In this document: piece by piece, positions 22,901 to 32,245 of the stretch
Layout of the letters: each line of letters begins with the position of its first letter
Position numbering within the stretch: position 1 is the first letter of the stretch
DNA from: Myxococcales bacterium
Lineage (GTDB): Bacteria; Myxococcota_A; Polyangia; Polyangiales; Polyangiaceae
Direction: 5' to 3'
DNA length: 64,000 nt
Assembly: GCA_947473045.1 (NCBI GenBank)
Contig: CANJCO010000018.1
Location: forward strand, 1 to 64,000
The notes under the pieces: model-generated
What the model was told of the DNA's origin: nothing
What the model saw: only the letters and a program-made list of their open reading frames with translations
Database searches by the model: none
Made by a program: the position numbers and the translations under genes

Positions 22901-24367
22901 CTATTCGGCGCGGGTCGACGCGCGGCCGGGAGTGGCGGCGCCGCACGAGAGTTTGCAGTCCATCACAGCGTCGAAGCGGCAGAAATTCGAACCAAAAAGG
23001 AGCGACGACGGCCCCTTGCAGCCAAAGTGGCAGCCGTTGCCGCGGACGTCGGCCGAGACCGAATAGCTCTGGCTCGAACAGCCCCCCACCACCCCGCCGC
23101 AGGCCTCGCTCTGCGTGCGGCAACCGGCCACGGCGTAGTCGGGCGGACACGTCCAGTCTCGCGCAGTCGCGGCGTAGTCCGGCGAGCGGCGTTCCCCCGT
23201 GTCGACACGCTCCATCCGCGTGATGCGAGCCTTTCCGGAGCGCACGGTCTCCACGAGTCGAACGCTCTGCTGCCCGGGCGTCACCGGCGCGCCTGCCTGT
23301 TTCGGCGCGAACACGAGCGTCTCGTCGCGCTGCTGCGGGTCGCATCCGTCAACGTCGCCCTGCGGCGCCCACGACACCGGCACGTCGGCGCTCGCGCGCG
23401 CCCCGACGTCGACAACGCGGGCTCCGACCGTGGCGCGAAGCTCGAACGGAGCCCGATTGACGACATGAAGCAGCCGGGTCGACTCGTGACCGTAGGGGGT
23501 GTCGCCAAAATCGACGAGCGCGGGCGATACGTCCGGAGCCGGGAAGCCAAGCTTGCACACGTCGGCGACGGGATAAACGGCGTAGGCAATCGGCACGGGC
23601 TGCGAGACGCGGAACGACAGCGGCTTGCGCGCGCCGGAGCCGGAGGCCGGGTCGCCGGGTTCGTCGAGCCCCGTGACCTCGAGGCCGCCGACACGCGTCT
23701 CGGTGACGCTCGCCGTTCGCGCAGCGATTTTCGCCTTCACGAAATCGAGCGCCTTCGCGTGGACCTCGCCCTCGCTGACGGTCGTCTCGTAGGCGAGCAT
23801 GCCGCCCATTTTTACGGCGCCGACGAAGTGAGTCGCCGACCGGCATGCGCAGGCCTGTCCCGAGAGCGAGACCTCGTCGGTCGCTTCGAAGAACTGGGGG
23901 TCGAGATCTCTCACGAACGCGATGGCGACGAGGCGCACGCGGTGCGTTCCGCCACCCGCTCCCCCGGAAAAATAGGCAGAAATGTCAGCGTCCGCCGACA
24001 CGAGGACGGAGTCGATCGACACGCCGACGAAGCCGAAGTCGATGACTTGAGCGTCGAGCCGCGGCGCCGCGCTCGCGCTCGGAGAGCCCTGCGGCCTGGC
24101 GCACGCGATGGGGAGCGCGGTCCACGAAGCACCAGACTGTTCGAGGCCCCGGCCTGGAGCAAAGCTGCTCGTCGGATCGAGAATGTACTCGTGCCGCACC
24201 GTCGAGAAGGCCGAGGCCGCCGCGAGGAGCCCCTCCGCGCGCCCACACGCCGCGCTCTCGAGGCCGCCGCACGCGCGAGGAGCGTTCGCGCCGGGCGGCT
24301 TCAGTGTGCCCGCACACGCCGCCACGAAGGCAAACGCGAGCGCGCGGCTCCCGACGCGCAACGTCAC
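22901..24367 (-). CDS. large lipoprotein, unknown function
   Basis: 488 residues. A lipoprotein signal (SRALAFAFVAAC, then AGTLKPPG) is followed by a mostly beta-rich, Cys-containing protein. A middle segment (VSPALVDFGDTPYGHESTRL, then VNRAPFELRATVG) looks like an ASH/choice-of-anchor immunoglobulin-type domain. The C-terminal ~100 residues hold a cluster of cysteines (WTCPPDYAVAGC, ACGGVVGGC, GCHFGC, CKLSC), probably disulfide-bonded. Function unknown. Its ATG overlaps the stop of the 859-residue lipoprotein upstream (ATGA), making it the last of a coupled trio of lipoproteins. Confidence 0.75.
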   Translation of the reverse strand: MTLRVGSRALAFAFVAACAGTLKPPGANAPRACGGLESAACGRAEGLLAAASAFSTVRHEYILDPTSSFAPGRGLEQSGASWTALPIACARPQGSPSASAAPRLDAQVIDFGFVGVSIDSVLVSADADISAYFSGGAGGGTHRVRLVAIAFVRDLDPQFFEATDEVSLSGQACACRSATHFVGAVKMGGMLAYETTVSEGEVHAKALDFVKAKIAARTASVTETRVGGLEVTGLDEPGDPASGSGARKPLSFRVSQPVPIAYAVYPVADVCKLGFPAPDVSPALVDFGDTPYGHESTRLLHVVNRAPFELRATVGARVVDVGARASADVPVSWAPQGDVDGCDPQQRDETLVFAPKQAGAPVTPGQQSVRLVETVRSGKARITRMERVDTGERRSPDYAATARDWTCPPDYAVAGCRTQSEACGGVVGGCSSQSYSVSADVRGNGCHFGCKGPSSLLFGSNFCRFDAVMDCKLSCGAATPGRASTRAE

Positions 24368-26943
24368 GGCGCGAGGTCCTTCGACAGCGTGCCGTAGCGG
24401 AGCCGTGCGTCGCTCGCCTCGGGGCCGTCGTCACCAAAGAGCAGATCGCGCCCCGTGAGCGCGAGCGGAACGTCGAGCGAAGGAGGGCCGTCGAGCGCGA
24501 CCAGCAGGCGCGCGTCGACCTTTCCCGACGTCAGCGAAAACAGCCACAAGCGCAGCTCGGCGGCATCGCCTATGGCGACCACGCCCCGCGGCACTTTCGC
24601 GGTCGCGTCGAGGGTAATGCTGGTCGCGAGCCCATCGACGCCGAAGCGAAGGCGCTGGGGGTCGCCCTTCGGGCGCGCGGCCGCGTCGAGGGTCGCGGAC
24701 ATGGCGCCGTAGGCATCGGAGCGGCCGGCGCCGCCAGGGGGGGCATCTTCGATCCAAACGAGCAGCGCTTCGCCGCCCGATGACGCGAGCGCCGGCGAGC
24801 GGGAGTGCGCGCTCGTAGCGAGGACGCGTGCTTCACGCGCGGCAGGCTTGCCGTCGCGGGCGAAAATCGACGCCGCGTAGATGTCAGCGAAGCCGTCGGC
24901 GGCGCTCTCCCGCGGGTCCGCCCACGCCGCGATCACGCGGTCTCCCAACCCCGCAAGCGCGAGGTCGCTCGCGTCACCCGGAGCCGTCGTGATGCGCTCC
25001 TCTCGACCGACGCGCGAGAGGTCGGCCCCTATGCGCAGCGCGTAGACCTCGCCGTTGCCGTCGCGCGAGTCGACCCAGGCCACGACGAATCCGCCATCGA
25101 CCGCGGCGATCGCGACGTCGGTCTTAGCGCCGGAGGACGTCGTGAGCGTGACATCCCGGGTGCGTTTTCCCGTCGCGTCGACGCGTGCGGCGTGCAACTG
25201 CGCGTCGCGGCCCTCGCGAAAGACCCAGGCGATCACTGCGCCGTCCGCGGTCGGCGCCATCGCGACGCTTCCGGTGGCGGTCGCGCGGAGTGAGAGCGGC
25301 TTGAGCGACTGCGCCGGCGAGCGGCCCGGAAGGTAGAGCGAAAGCGCCTGCGAATCGTCGGACTTTGCGCCGTCGGCGCGCGCGAGCGAGGCCACGACGG
25401 GCAGCCCGTTTTGTGTCACCGCGGCCACATCGGTGATCGTCCCTCCGGACGTGAGCGTCACGAGCGACGCGAGCGCGGGCGACTGCGCGAGGGCGAGGGG
25501 CGGTCGTATGCGGGAAGCATGGGGGGCGAGGTCGATGAACGACACGCGCGTCTCGGCGGCGCCGCTCGCCGTGAGCGCCGCGCAGCGATCACCTTCGCAG
25601 TCGAGGCTCCACGCGAGCGCAGAGCCGCCTTCCGGGGTCGCGAGCACGTCGGCTTGAGCGACGCTCAGATCGCGATCGAAGCGCAGAAATACGGGCCTCA
25701 CCGGCGCACCCGCGCACGGCTCTGCCAGGCAAGCGGGGCTGGGCGCGAGCCACGCGAAGCCGTCGCGCGACGGGCGCGTTTCGGGCGCCTCGCCGCTGCG
25801 AACGTCGAGGGCCGGGCCACGGACGGCGACCGCGCTCAGATCGCGCGGGTCGCGAATCAGTGCAGTATGCACGCGTTTAGTCGCCACGTCGCGCGCGCGG
25901 GCGTCCTCCCAGAGCACGACCGCGCCTGCCTCGTTGCTCGCCAGTCCGACCAGCGCATGGCCTCCCTGTCCCGCATCGAGGAGCGTGATCTTCGAGGGCG
26001 CACCGCCGGGGGCGAGCGACGTGAGCGCGACCTCCGGATCGAGCCCGCCTCGATCGGTCCAACCGAAGACGAAGCTGTCGCCCGCGGGAGACGCGATGCG
26101 CGCGACGTCGAAATCGACGCCAACCACGTCTGCCGCCACGATTGTGGCCATTTCGCCGACCGCGCGCCCCTCCGCGTCGAGCCGGAGCCAGCCGAGCGAG
26201 CCTGTCGTTCGCGCGGCGACCGCCGGCTTGACTTTCGGCGACCGAAGCACGGCGACCCCCACGCCTGCATCGGCGCGCGTAGCCTGCCAGCCGACCACAC
26301 CGCGCGCGATCGCTCCCGCCACCCCGCGCGGTTGGCCGCCGGCGCCGAGGCCGACCGCGAGCACGTTCGCGTCACCGCCCCGCGTCTGCTCGGCCCACAC
26401 GCACACCGCGCCGGACGCGGTCGTCAGCACGTCACTCCACACGATGTCGTCGGCTGTCTGCGCGACAACCGAGGGCGCTGTGACGAGCGCGCCATCTGCC
26501 GCGACGGTGAGGACGGAGAGCGCCTCGCCTTTGTCTGTCAGCGAGGTCCACGCGATCACGTAGCGCTGGCCGGCCACGCGGCGCACGATCAGCGCGTTGG
26601 CGTCGGTGCCCACGCTGGCCACCGGCCTCGGGGGCGACAGCGCCTCGCCTCGGGCGCCGAGCGCGATCGTCATGACCGCGCGCGATCCGCTCCTGCCTCC
26701 GACGTAAGCGACCAGCCCGCCATCGCCCGACCACGCGAGATAAGGCCCTACCGCGCGATCGGTGAGCACGACCAGAGGCTCGGCCGCGATCGGCTGCGGC
26801 GACGCATCGGCGCCGGCGTCAGGAGCGGGCGGCGCCGCGGCCGAAGCGCCCACGACCGAAGATGCAGGCGGAGGCTTCGGACAACCGACGACGAGCGTGC
26901 ACCCGGCGATGGCGGCGAGCGCTGCGATTGTGGACTTGCTCAT
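24364..26943 (-). CDS. large repeat lipoprotein, probable beta-propeller
   Basis: 859 residues. The signal ends in the lipobox LVVGC, followed by a Pro/Ala linker. The remainder consists of recurring blade-like units with a W-x-D core, for example FVFGWTDRGGLDPEV, AVVLWEDARARD, VIAWVFREGRDAQLHA, FVVAWVDSRDGNGEVYALRI, VIAAWADPRESAADGFADIY and LLVWIEDAPPGG. Such repeats occur in predicted secreted beta-propellers of Polyangia. It is probably anchored in the outer membrane. It overlaps both neighbours by 4 bp, so the three lipoproteins should be made together. No enzyme motif seen. Confidence 0.8.
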   Translation of the reverse strand: MSKSTIAALAAIAGCTLVVGCPKPPPASSVVGASAAAPPAPDAGADASPQPIAAEPLVVLTDRAVGPYLAWSGDGGLVAYVGGRSGSRAVMTIALGARGEALSPPRPVASVGTDANALIVRRVAGQRYVIAWTSLTDKGEALSVLTVAADGALVTAPSVVAQTADDIVWSDVLTTASGAVCVWAEQTRGGDANVLAVGLGAGGQPRGVAGAIARGVVGWQATRADAGVGVAVLRSPKVKPAVAARTTGSLGWLRLDAEGRAVGEMATIVAADVVGVDFDVARIASPAGDSFVFGWTDRGGLDPEVALTSLAPGGAPSKITLLDAGQGGHALVGLASNEAGAVVLWEDARARDVATKRVHTALIRDPRDLSAVAVRGPALDVRSGEAPETRPSRDGFAWLAPSPACLAEPCAGAPVRPVFLRFDRDLSVAQADVLATPEGGSALAWSLDCEGDRCAALTASGAAETRVSFIDLAPHASRIRPPLALAQSPALASLVTLTSGGTITDVAAVTQNGLPVVASLARADGAKSDDSQALSLYLPGRSPAQSLKPLSLRATATGSVAMAPTADGAVIAWVFREGRDAQLHAARVDATGKRTRDVTLTTSSGAKTDVAIAAVDGGFVVAWVDSRDGNGEVYALRIGADLSRVGREERITTAPGDASDLALAGLGDRVIAAWADPRESAADGFADIYAASIFARDGKPAAREARVLATSAHSRSPALASSGGEALLVWIEDAPPGGAGRSDAYGAMSATLDAAARPKGDPQRLRFGVDGLATSITLDATAKVPRGVVAIGDAAELRLWLFSLTSGKVDARLLVALDGPPSLDVPLALTGRDLLFGDDGPEASDARLRYGTLSKDLAP

Positions 26944-27374
26944 TCAGCCGTCAGCTTGAAATGGCCGCCAGTGACATCGACAGTTCCGGCGCCGAGCGGG
27001 TCGGGAAACAGGCCGCTGCAGCACCCGGTCTGCTGCTTGACGTTCACCACGGCGGAGAACTGGTGATCGGTGAGAAAAATTTCGATCTGACAGGGCCCCG
27101 CAGCGACCGGCGCGATCGAAAATTCGATGCAGCTCGGGCCCGACGTCTGGACGCAAAGCGGCGACGCGCCGGCGCACGCGCTGCCGCTGAGCGAGACCGT
27201 GTTGGTCGGAGCCGCCATGCCCAGCGGAACGCGCACGAAGATGTTCCCGTCGACACAGTCGCACGACTGCACGGGCAGCGTGCACGCCCCGAGGGCCGCT
27301 GCGGCGATCGACAGCGTGACGGCCGAAAGGACCAAGCGAAGGCGCAACGCCCGAAAACCCTGCTCATTGCTCAT
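26940..27374 (-). CDS. small Cys-rich lipoprotein, first of trio
   Basis: 144 residues. The start ATG at 27374 lies before a lipoprotein signal (LRLVLSAVTLSIAAAALGAC); a longer frame upstream is ignored. The mature part is beta-rich with paired cysteines (SCDCVDG, SACAGASPLC, PSCIEF, PCQIEIF, TGCCSG). No family recognised. It heads the minus-strand operon with the 859- and 488-residue lipoproteins, joined by a 4-bp overlap. A 79-bp gap shared with the divergent ureohydrolase gene must contain both promoters. Confidence 0.75.
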   Translation of the reverse strand: MSNEQGFRALRLRLVLSAVTLSIAAAALGACTLPVQSCDCVDGNIFVRVPLGMAAPTNTVSLSGSACAGASPLCVQTSGPSCIEFSIAPVAAGPCQIEIFLTDHQFSAVVNVKQQTGCCSGLFPDPLGAGTVDVTGGHFKLTAE

Positions 27375-27453
27375 GACTTCAACGTGTACCGCTGCGCGCG
27401 CCCCCACGCGACCCTGAAGTGGACGCGCGCAGTCGCGTGTACAATGGGCCGAG

Positions 27454-28548
27454 ATGGACCCAACGTCGGAATTGTCGCAGTTGCTGAGGCCCGCTGGCGG
27501 CGGGCTGTACGTCGTGTCGACCGGCCGCGCCGAGCAGGAGGCGATGCAGAGAAAGCTGTATTGTGCACACAACGAGGCCGAGGTGACCGAGCGCTGGCTC
27601 GCCTCGCTCGAGAAGATCGCGCAGGCGCGCGTCGTCGTGCTGGGCATCCCGTCCGACGTTGGCGCTGGCTTCTTGCGGGGCGCCAACATCGGTCCTCAGG
27701 CGATCCGCGCGCACATGCTCGAAGAAGACCCCGATTACCCGGCCTGGTGCGAGGCCAGCGGCGTCGTCGACCTCGGTGACGTGCGCGTGGTACCGCAGCT
27801 GCTTCACGACGAGATGCTCGCGCCCGCGCAAATCGACGCCTCGCGGCGCGCGCTCTACGGCGACACGCCCGACCGCGCGATGCCGGTATCGCCGCTGTCG
27901 ATCGCCGAACGCGCCCTTGATCTCGTGCTCGCGCGAAATCCGCAGGTCAAGCCGTTCATGCTCGGCGGCGATCACTCCTGCGCGTGGCCGGTCACCGCCG
28001 CGCTGTTTCGCGCGCGCCCGGGCTTCGGCATCGTGCAAATCGACGCACACACCGATTTGCTTGCCGAGCGACTTGGGGTCCGCATCTGCTTCGCGACCTG
28101 GTCCCATCATGCCAACCTTCTCATCGGCGGTCAGGGACGAATGACGCAGGTGGGCATCCGGGCCACGCGCCACCCTCGCGCCCACTGGGAGTCGACCGCA
28201 GGCGTGCGGCAATTTTGGTCAAGCGAATGCGTGGCCGACGAGGCGCGCGCGATCGACGACATCGTCGCGCACGTGAAGAGCACCGGCGTGCGCGGCGTCT
28301 ACTTCTCCAATGACATCGACGGCACCGATGAGCGCTGGGCAGACGCGACCGGCACTCCGGAGCCGGGCGGCCTGAGCGTCGATTTCGTGAGCGAACTCAT
28401 CGATCGCCTCGGCCGCGAAGTGGGCCTCGTCGCCGGTGACGTCGTAGAGGTCGCGCCCCCCATCGCGCGAACGCAGGGAGGCGCCGCCGTCACGCTGAGC
28501 ACCGCCACGCGCTACATGCGCCGCACGCTCGCTGCTCTCGTCTCGTAG
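27454..28548 (+). CDS. ureohydrolase (arginase/agmatinase family)
   Basis: 364 residues with the binuclear manganese site of the family: GGDHS (His), IDAHTDL (Asp-His-Asp), and SNDIDGTD (the Ser-x-Asp-x-Asp motif), followed by GTPEPGG and a late Glu in VVEVAPP. It hydrolyses a guanidino compound, releasing urea (arginase, agmatinase, guanidinobutyrase) or formamide (formiminoglutamase). The substrate cannot be read from sequence. The N-terminal ~60 residues before VVVLGIPSDVGAGF are an extra region. It stands alone, divergent from the lipoprotein operon. Confidence 0.92.
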   Translation: MDPTSELSQLLRPAGGGLYVVSTGRAEQEAMQRKLYCAHNEAEVTERWLASLEKIAQARVVVLGIPSDVGAGFLRGANIGPQAIRAHMLEEDPDYPAWCEASGVVDLGDVRVVPQLLHDEMLAPAQIDASRRALYGDTPDRAMPVSPLSIAERALDLVLARNPQVKPFMLGGDHSCAWPVTAALFRARPGFGIVQIDAHTDLLAERLGVRICFATWSHHANLLIGGQGRMTQVGIRATRHPRAHWESTAGVRQFWSSECVADEARAIDDIVAHVKSTGVRGVYFSNDIDGTDERWADATGTPEPGGLSVDFVSELIDRLGREVGLVAGDVVEVAPPIARTQGGAAVTLSTATRYMRRTLAALVS

Positions 28549-28555
28549 CGGCCGC

Positions 28556-29269
28556 TTACTTGCAGTCGATCTCGCCGGCGAGCACGTGGCAGCCCCCGAC
28601 GCAGGACCGCGAAAACGCCATCTTGCCCGAGCGGCACGTCAGCATCGCGAGTTTGTCACCCGAGCACGAGGCATCGCCCTCGATGTGGCACGCGTCCCCG
28701 AGGCCGGCCACCGAGTCGTCGCACGCGATTTTGTTGCCCTGCTTGCGACATCCCAACCCGCCGCGGCACAGCTGGTGCGCGACCATCACCCCGGCTTTGC
28801 ACTCGAGCGTGGAGGCCCGATCGCCCGAGCAGGCGAGATCGCCCTCGGGTTGGCACGCGGCCCCCGGCTCGGAAACGCTGTCATCGCAGTTGACCTCTTT
28901 GGCCGTCACGACGCAGCCGCCCGGTCCCAAACAGCGGTCGACGGGAGCCCACCGTTTCGCGACGCACTTCAGTGCCGTCTTCTTGTCGACGCTGCAGGCG
29001 TAGTCGTCACTGGCGGGATCGCAGAACTCACCCGATTCATACCCCTCGTTGCTGCAGTCGACGTCGCCGCCGGAGGTCGTGCACCCCGTCGGCCCGCGGC
29101 ACGCGAGCGACTCCCAGCGACCGTCGACGCAGACGAGCGCGGACGTTTTGTCGGTACATCGCTGGCGCCCGTCTACCTTGCAATCGTCGCCGGCCCTGGT
29201 CTGCCTGCACGCGGGCGCGCTCGCGACGAGCGCGACGCAAATCATGCTGAAAAACCGACCGGTCGACAT
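28556..29269 (-). CDS. lipoprotein of four six-cysteine modules
   Basis: 237 residues from the ATG at 29269, which precedes a lipoprotein-like signal (FFSMICVALVASAPAC). The mature protein is four tandem modules of roughly 45-55 residues, each with about six cysteines. The pattern is C, an acidic loop and (A)CS/RC, then (A/V)L-x-C, a short loop, C-x-G-x-x-GC and a closing DC or CD. Examples of the third cysteine region are TSALVC, TALKC, STLEC and LAMLTC. The repeats are recognisable but diverged. Similar modules occur in myxobacterial surface proteins of unknown role. It converges on the ureohydrolase gene with a 7-bp gap. Confidence 0.8.
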   Translation of the reverse strand: MSTGRFFSMICVALVASAPACRQTRAGDDCKVDGRQRCTDKTSALVCVDGRWESLACRGPTGCTTSGGDVDCSNEGYESGEFCDPASDDYACSVDKKTALKCVAKRWAPVDRCLGPGGCVVTAKEVNCDDSVSEPGAACQPEGDLACSGDRASTLECKAGVMVAHQLCRGGLGCRKQGNKIACDDSVAGLGDACHIEGDASCSGDKLAMLTCRSGKMAFSRSCVGGCHVLAGEIDCK

Positions 29270-29342
29270 GCCTGCGCTCCTGCTTGTCGCGACAATAGAC
29301 GATGCGGCGGCGACGAGGCGCGGATTTGCAGCGGCCGCGCGG

Positions 29343-29600
29343 CTATCTCCCGAGCTTCTTCGCGAGCTCGCCGGAGCGATCGAGCGCGTGGAGCTCGTCG
29401 GAACCCCCGACGGGCTCGCCTTTGATGAACACCTGCGGAACGGTGCGCTTTCCCGTGGTCTCGACGAGCCAGGCACGCTTGGCCGGGTCGGCGCTGATGT
29501 CGACCTCGTCGTAGGCGATGCCGCGCTTGTCGAGCAGCGACTTGGCGCGCGTGCAGTAGGGGCAGTAATCGGTAGTGTAGACGACGACGTCAGCGTTCAT
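29343..29600 (-). CDS. grxC: glutaredoxin (GrxC-type)
   Basis: 85 residues, full length for a dithiol glutaredoxin. The active site is C13-P-Y-C16; TVPQVFIKG (cis-Pro loop) and GGSDEL (glutathione-binding end) are present. It reduces protein disulfides and mixed glutathione disulfides in the cytoplasm. The ATG at 29600 is preferred over the in-frame start 36 bp upstream because the beta-strand DVVVYTT begins right after it. It is divergent from clpB with only 56 bp between starts, so the promoters overlap. The pairing of a redox protein and a chaperone suggests joint stress control (inference). Confidence 0.95.
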   Translation of the reverse strand: MNADVVVYTTDYCPYCTRAKSLLDKRGIAYDEVDISADPAKRAWLVETTGKRTVPQVFIKGEPVGGSDELHALDRSGELAKKLGR

Positions 29601-29656
29601 GGCGCGTGATCGTGCGGCTTCGGCAGCGTTTGGCAAGTGCTAGTATCGCGATCCCC

Positions 29657-32245
29657 ATGCCGGCCGAGCAAACCATCCACCTTGAAAAGTATTCGCCCGA
29701 AGCGCGGGCCCTCGTCGCGAGCGCCCAGTCGCTGGCCGACGAGCGAAAGCACGCTCAAGTCGAGCCGGTGCACCTGCTCGCGCGCGCGCTCGACCGCGAT
29801 CGCGGGTCGGCCGACGTGTTTCGAAAGGCCGGTGCCGAGCCCGCAGACGTCGCCGTCGAGGCCGAGGCAGCGCTCGGGCGCATCGCGAAATCGAGCGGAG
29901 CTCTCGCCTATTTGTCGAACGCGATGCTCGATTTGCTCGCGCGGGCTGAAAAGGAGGCCGCAGGAGGCGCGGTCGGCGTCGAGCAGCTGCTCAACGCGCT
30001 CTCGCAGGAAATCCGCGGGTCAGCGGCGATCGTGCTCCAGGCGTTCGCGCTGGGTCCAGGCTCGCTCAGGCCGCACATGTCTGCGCTGCGCAACGCGACG
30101 CGCGAAGTCGCCGCGGCGTCCACCACGGCGGCAGGCCAGGCGTCGCCGTTCGTGCGCGACCTCATCGCGCGCAGCAAAGACGGCACGTACATCGGTCGCG
30201 AAGTCGAGGTGCGACGGCTACAGCAGATTCTCGAGCGTCGCCAAAAAAACCACCCGCTGCTCGTGGGCGAAGCGGGCGTCGGAAAGCAGTCGATCATCGG
30301 CGCGCTCGCGAGCCAAATCGCGGCGCGCGAAGTGCCCGACAACCTCGCCGACATGGCCATCGTCGAGCTCGAGATCGGCTCTCTCGTCGCGGGCGCCAAG
30401 CTCCGCGGTGAGGTCGAGGAGCGTCTCAAGCAAGCGCTCGCGCAGCTCAAATCAGCGCCCGGCGGCCGCGAGACGATATTGTACATCAACGGCATCGAGT
30501 CGCTGTTCGGGCAGGGCTCCGTCGGCAGCGGCGTCGGCGATCTGCTGCGGCCCATGCTCGCGCGGGGCGACGTGCGCATGCTCGCGACGACGTCACCCGA
30601 AGGGCTTCGAAAGCTCCAGGAGAAAGACGCGGGACTGCTGCGTCACTTCACCATTCTCACGATAGATCCGCCCAGCGCCGACCTCGCAATTGAAATCTTG
30701 CGCGGCATCGCGACCCGCTACGAAGAGCACCACCACGTGCGCATCGGCGATCCGGCGATCGTCGCATCGGTGCGGCTCGCCAAACGCTACATTCAAGACC
30801 GCGCCCTGCCCGACAGCGCGGTCGACCTGCTCGACGAGGCGGCGGCGCGCAAGCGCGTCGAGATCGACGGCGTGCCTGCTGCGGTCGACACCGCGATCCG
30901 GCGGCTGTCGTCGCTCAAAGCGCAGCGCGCCTCGGTCACCGGCGACGACGACGCGATGAGCCGAAAGACCCGCGAGCGCATCGACGCGGAGATCGCGGCG
31001 CTCGCGCCGAAGGTCAGCGACATGCGCGCGAAGATGGACGCGCAACGCAGCCTGTCGCGCGCACTTTCAGCCGCGCGCGCTGCGCTGTCAGAGGTGCAAA
31101 AAAACATCGATATCGCCCGCGAAAAAAAGGATTTTGCCCGCCTCGGGGAGCTCGAGCACAAGGCGCTGCCCGACGCGACCGCGCTGCTCGAAAAATCTTC
31201 CGCCGCGTTCTCGACCGCCGATCTCGCCGAGCAGAACAACATCGTCGGCGAGCAGGACGTGGCCACGGTACTCGGCGACTGGACCGGCATCCCCGTGGCG
31301 AAGATGCTCGAGAGCGAGGCCGAGAAGCTGCTCAAGATGGAGGAGCGCCTGGGCAAACGCGTCGTCGGTCAGAACGAAGCCGTGCGCGCCGTTTCGAGAG
31401 CGGTTCGCAGAGGGCGCGTGGGCCTGCGCGACCCCGGAAAGCCCATCGGCAGCTTCCTTTTTCTGGGTCCGAGCGGGGTGGGCAAGACAGAGCTCGCCAA
31501 GGCGCTCGCCGAGTTTTTGTTCGACGATGAGCAGTCGCTCACGCGGCTCGACATGAGCGAGTTCATGGAAAAACACATGGCCCAGCGCCTCGTCGGCGCG
31601 CCGCCCGGATACGTCGACAGCGAGGAAGGCGGGTTTCTCACCGAAGCCGTCCGAAGGAAACCCTACAGCGTGCTGCTGTTCGACGAGGTCGAAAAGGCCC
31701 ACGCCGACGTGTTCAACTTGATGCTGCAGGTGCTCGACGACGGCCGCCTCACCGACGGACGCGGCAGGCTCGCTGACTTTTCGAACACGGTCGTCATCAT
31801 GACGAGCAACATCGGAAGCCAGCGAATTCTCGACGCCGACATCAAGATGTTCGACACCGAAGAAGGGTGCGAGGCGATGCGCGAGGTGCTGCGCGATGAG
31901 CTCAAGACGTTCCTGCGTCCCGAGTTTCTCAATCGCATCGACGACGTCGTCGTGTTTCGGCCGCTCACCAAGCGCGACCTGCGCGGCATCGTCGACATTC
32001 AGCTCAAGCGGCTCGGCAAGCTCGTGGCCGATCGCGAGCTTTCACTCGAGCTGAGCGAGGCCGCCAAGATGGCGCTCGTCGACATGTCCTACGAGCCCGG
32101 CTTCGGGGCCCGTCCGCTGAAGCGATCCATTTTGAAGAAGCTCCAGGACCCGCTCGCCGAGGAGATCCTCGCGGGCGGCTACGCGGCGGGCGCCGTCGTA
32201 AAGGTCGACGTGAGCGGCGAGACGTTCGTGTTCTCGAAGGGATGA
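29657..32245 (+). CDS. clpB: ClpB-type AAA+ disaggregase with degenerate first ATPase domain
   Basis: 862 residues with full ClpB layout: N-domain, NBD1, coiled-coil M-domain (about 400-510) and NBD2. NBD2 is intact: GPSGVGKTEL, LLFDEVEKA and pore loop GAPPGYV. NBD1 is not. Its Walker A reads GEAGVGKQS (Gln211 for Thr). The Walker B acidic pair of E. coli ClpB (D278-E279) is Asn278-Gly279 in ILYINGIE. The pore-loop Tyr (GAKYRGE in ClpB) is Leu249, and the second arginine of the LERRF finger is His. NBD1 should bind or hydrolyse ATP poorly, so this is probably a specialised paralogue with another ClpB elsewhere (inference). The ATG at 29657 fits the family N-terminus. Confidence 0.93.
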   Translation: MPAEQTIHLEKYSPEARALVASAQSLADERKHAQVEPVHLLARALDRDRGSADVFRKAGAEPADVAVEAEAALGRIAKSSGALAYLSNAMLDLLARAEKEAAGGAVGVEQLLNALSQEIRGSAAIVLQAFALGPGSLRPHMSALRNATREVAAASTTAAGQASPFVRDLIARSKDGTYIGREVEVRRLQQILERRQKNHPLLVGEAGVGKQSIIGALASQIAAREVPDNLADMAIVELEIGSLVAGAKLRGEVEERLKQALAQLKSAPGGRETILYINGIESLFGQGSVGSGVGDLLRPMLARGDVRMLATTSPEGLRKLQEKDAGLLRHFTILTIDPPSADLAIEILRGIATRYEEHHHVRIGDPAIVASVRLAKRYIQDRALPDSAVDLLDEAAARKRVEIDGVPAAVDTAIRRLSSLKAQRASVTGDDDAMSRKTRERIDAEIAALAPKVSDMRAKMDAQRSLSRALSAARAALSEVQKNIDIAREKKDFARLGELEHKALPDATALLEKSSAAFSTADLAEQNNIVGEQDVATVLGDWTGIPVAKMLESEAEKLLKMEERLGKRVVGQNEAVRAVSRAVRRGRVGLRDPGKPIGSFLFLGPSGVGKTELAKALAEFLFDDEQSLTRLDMSEFMEKHMAQRLVGAPPGYVDSEEGGFLTEAVRRKPYSVLLFDEVEKAHADVFNLMLQVLDDGRLTDGRGRLADFSNTVVIMTSNIGSQRILDADIKMFDTEEGCEAMREVLRDELKTFLRPEFLNRIDDVVVFRPLTKRDLRGIVDIQLKRLGKLVADRELSLELSEAAKMALVDMSYEPGFGARPLKRSILKKLQDPLAEEILAGGYAAGAVVKVDVSGETFVFSKG

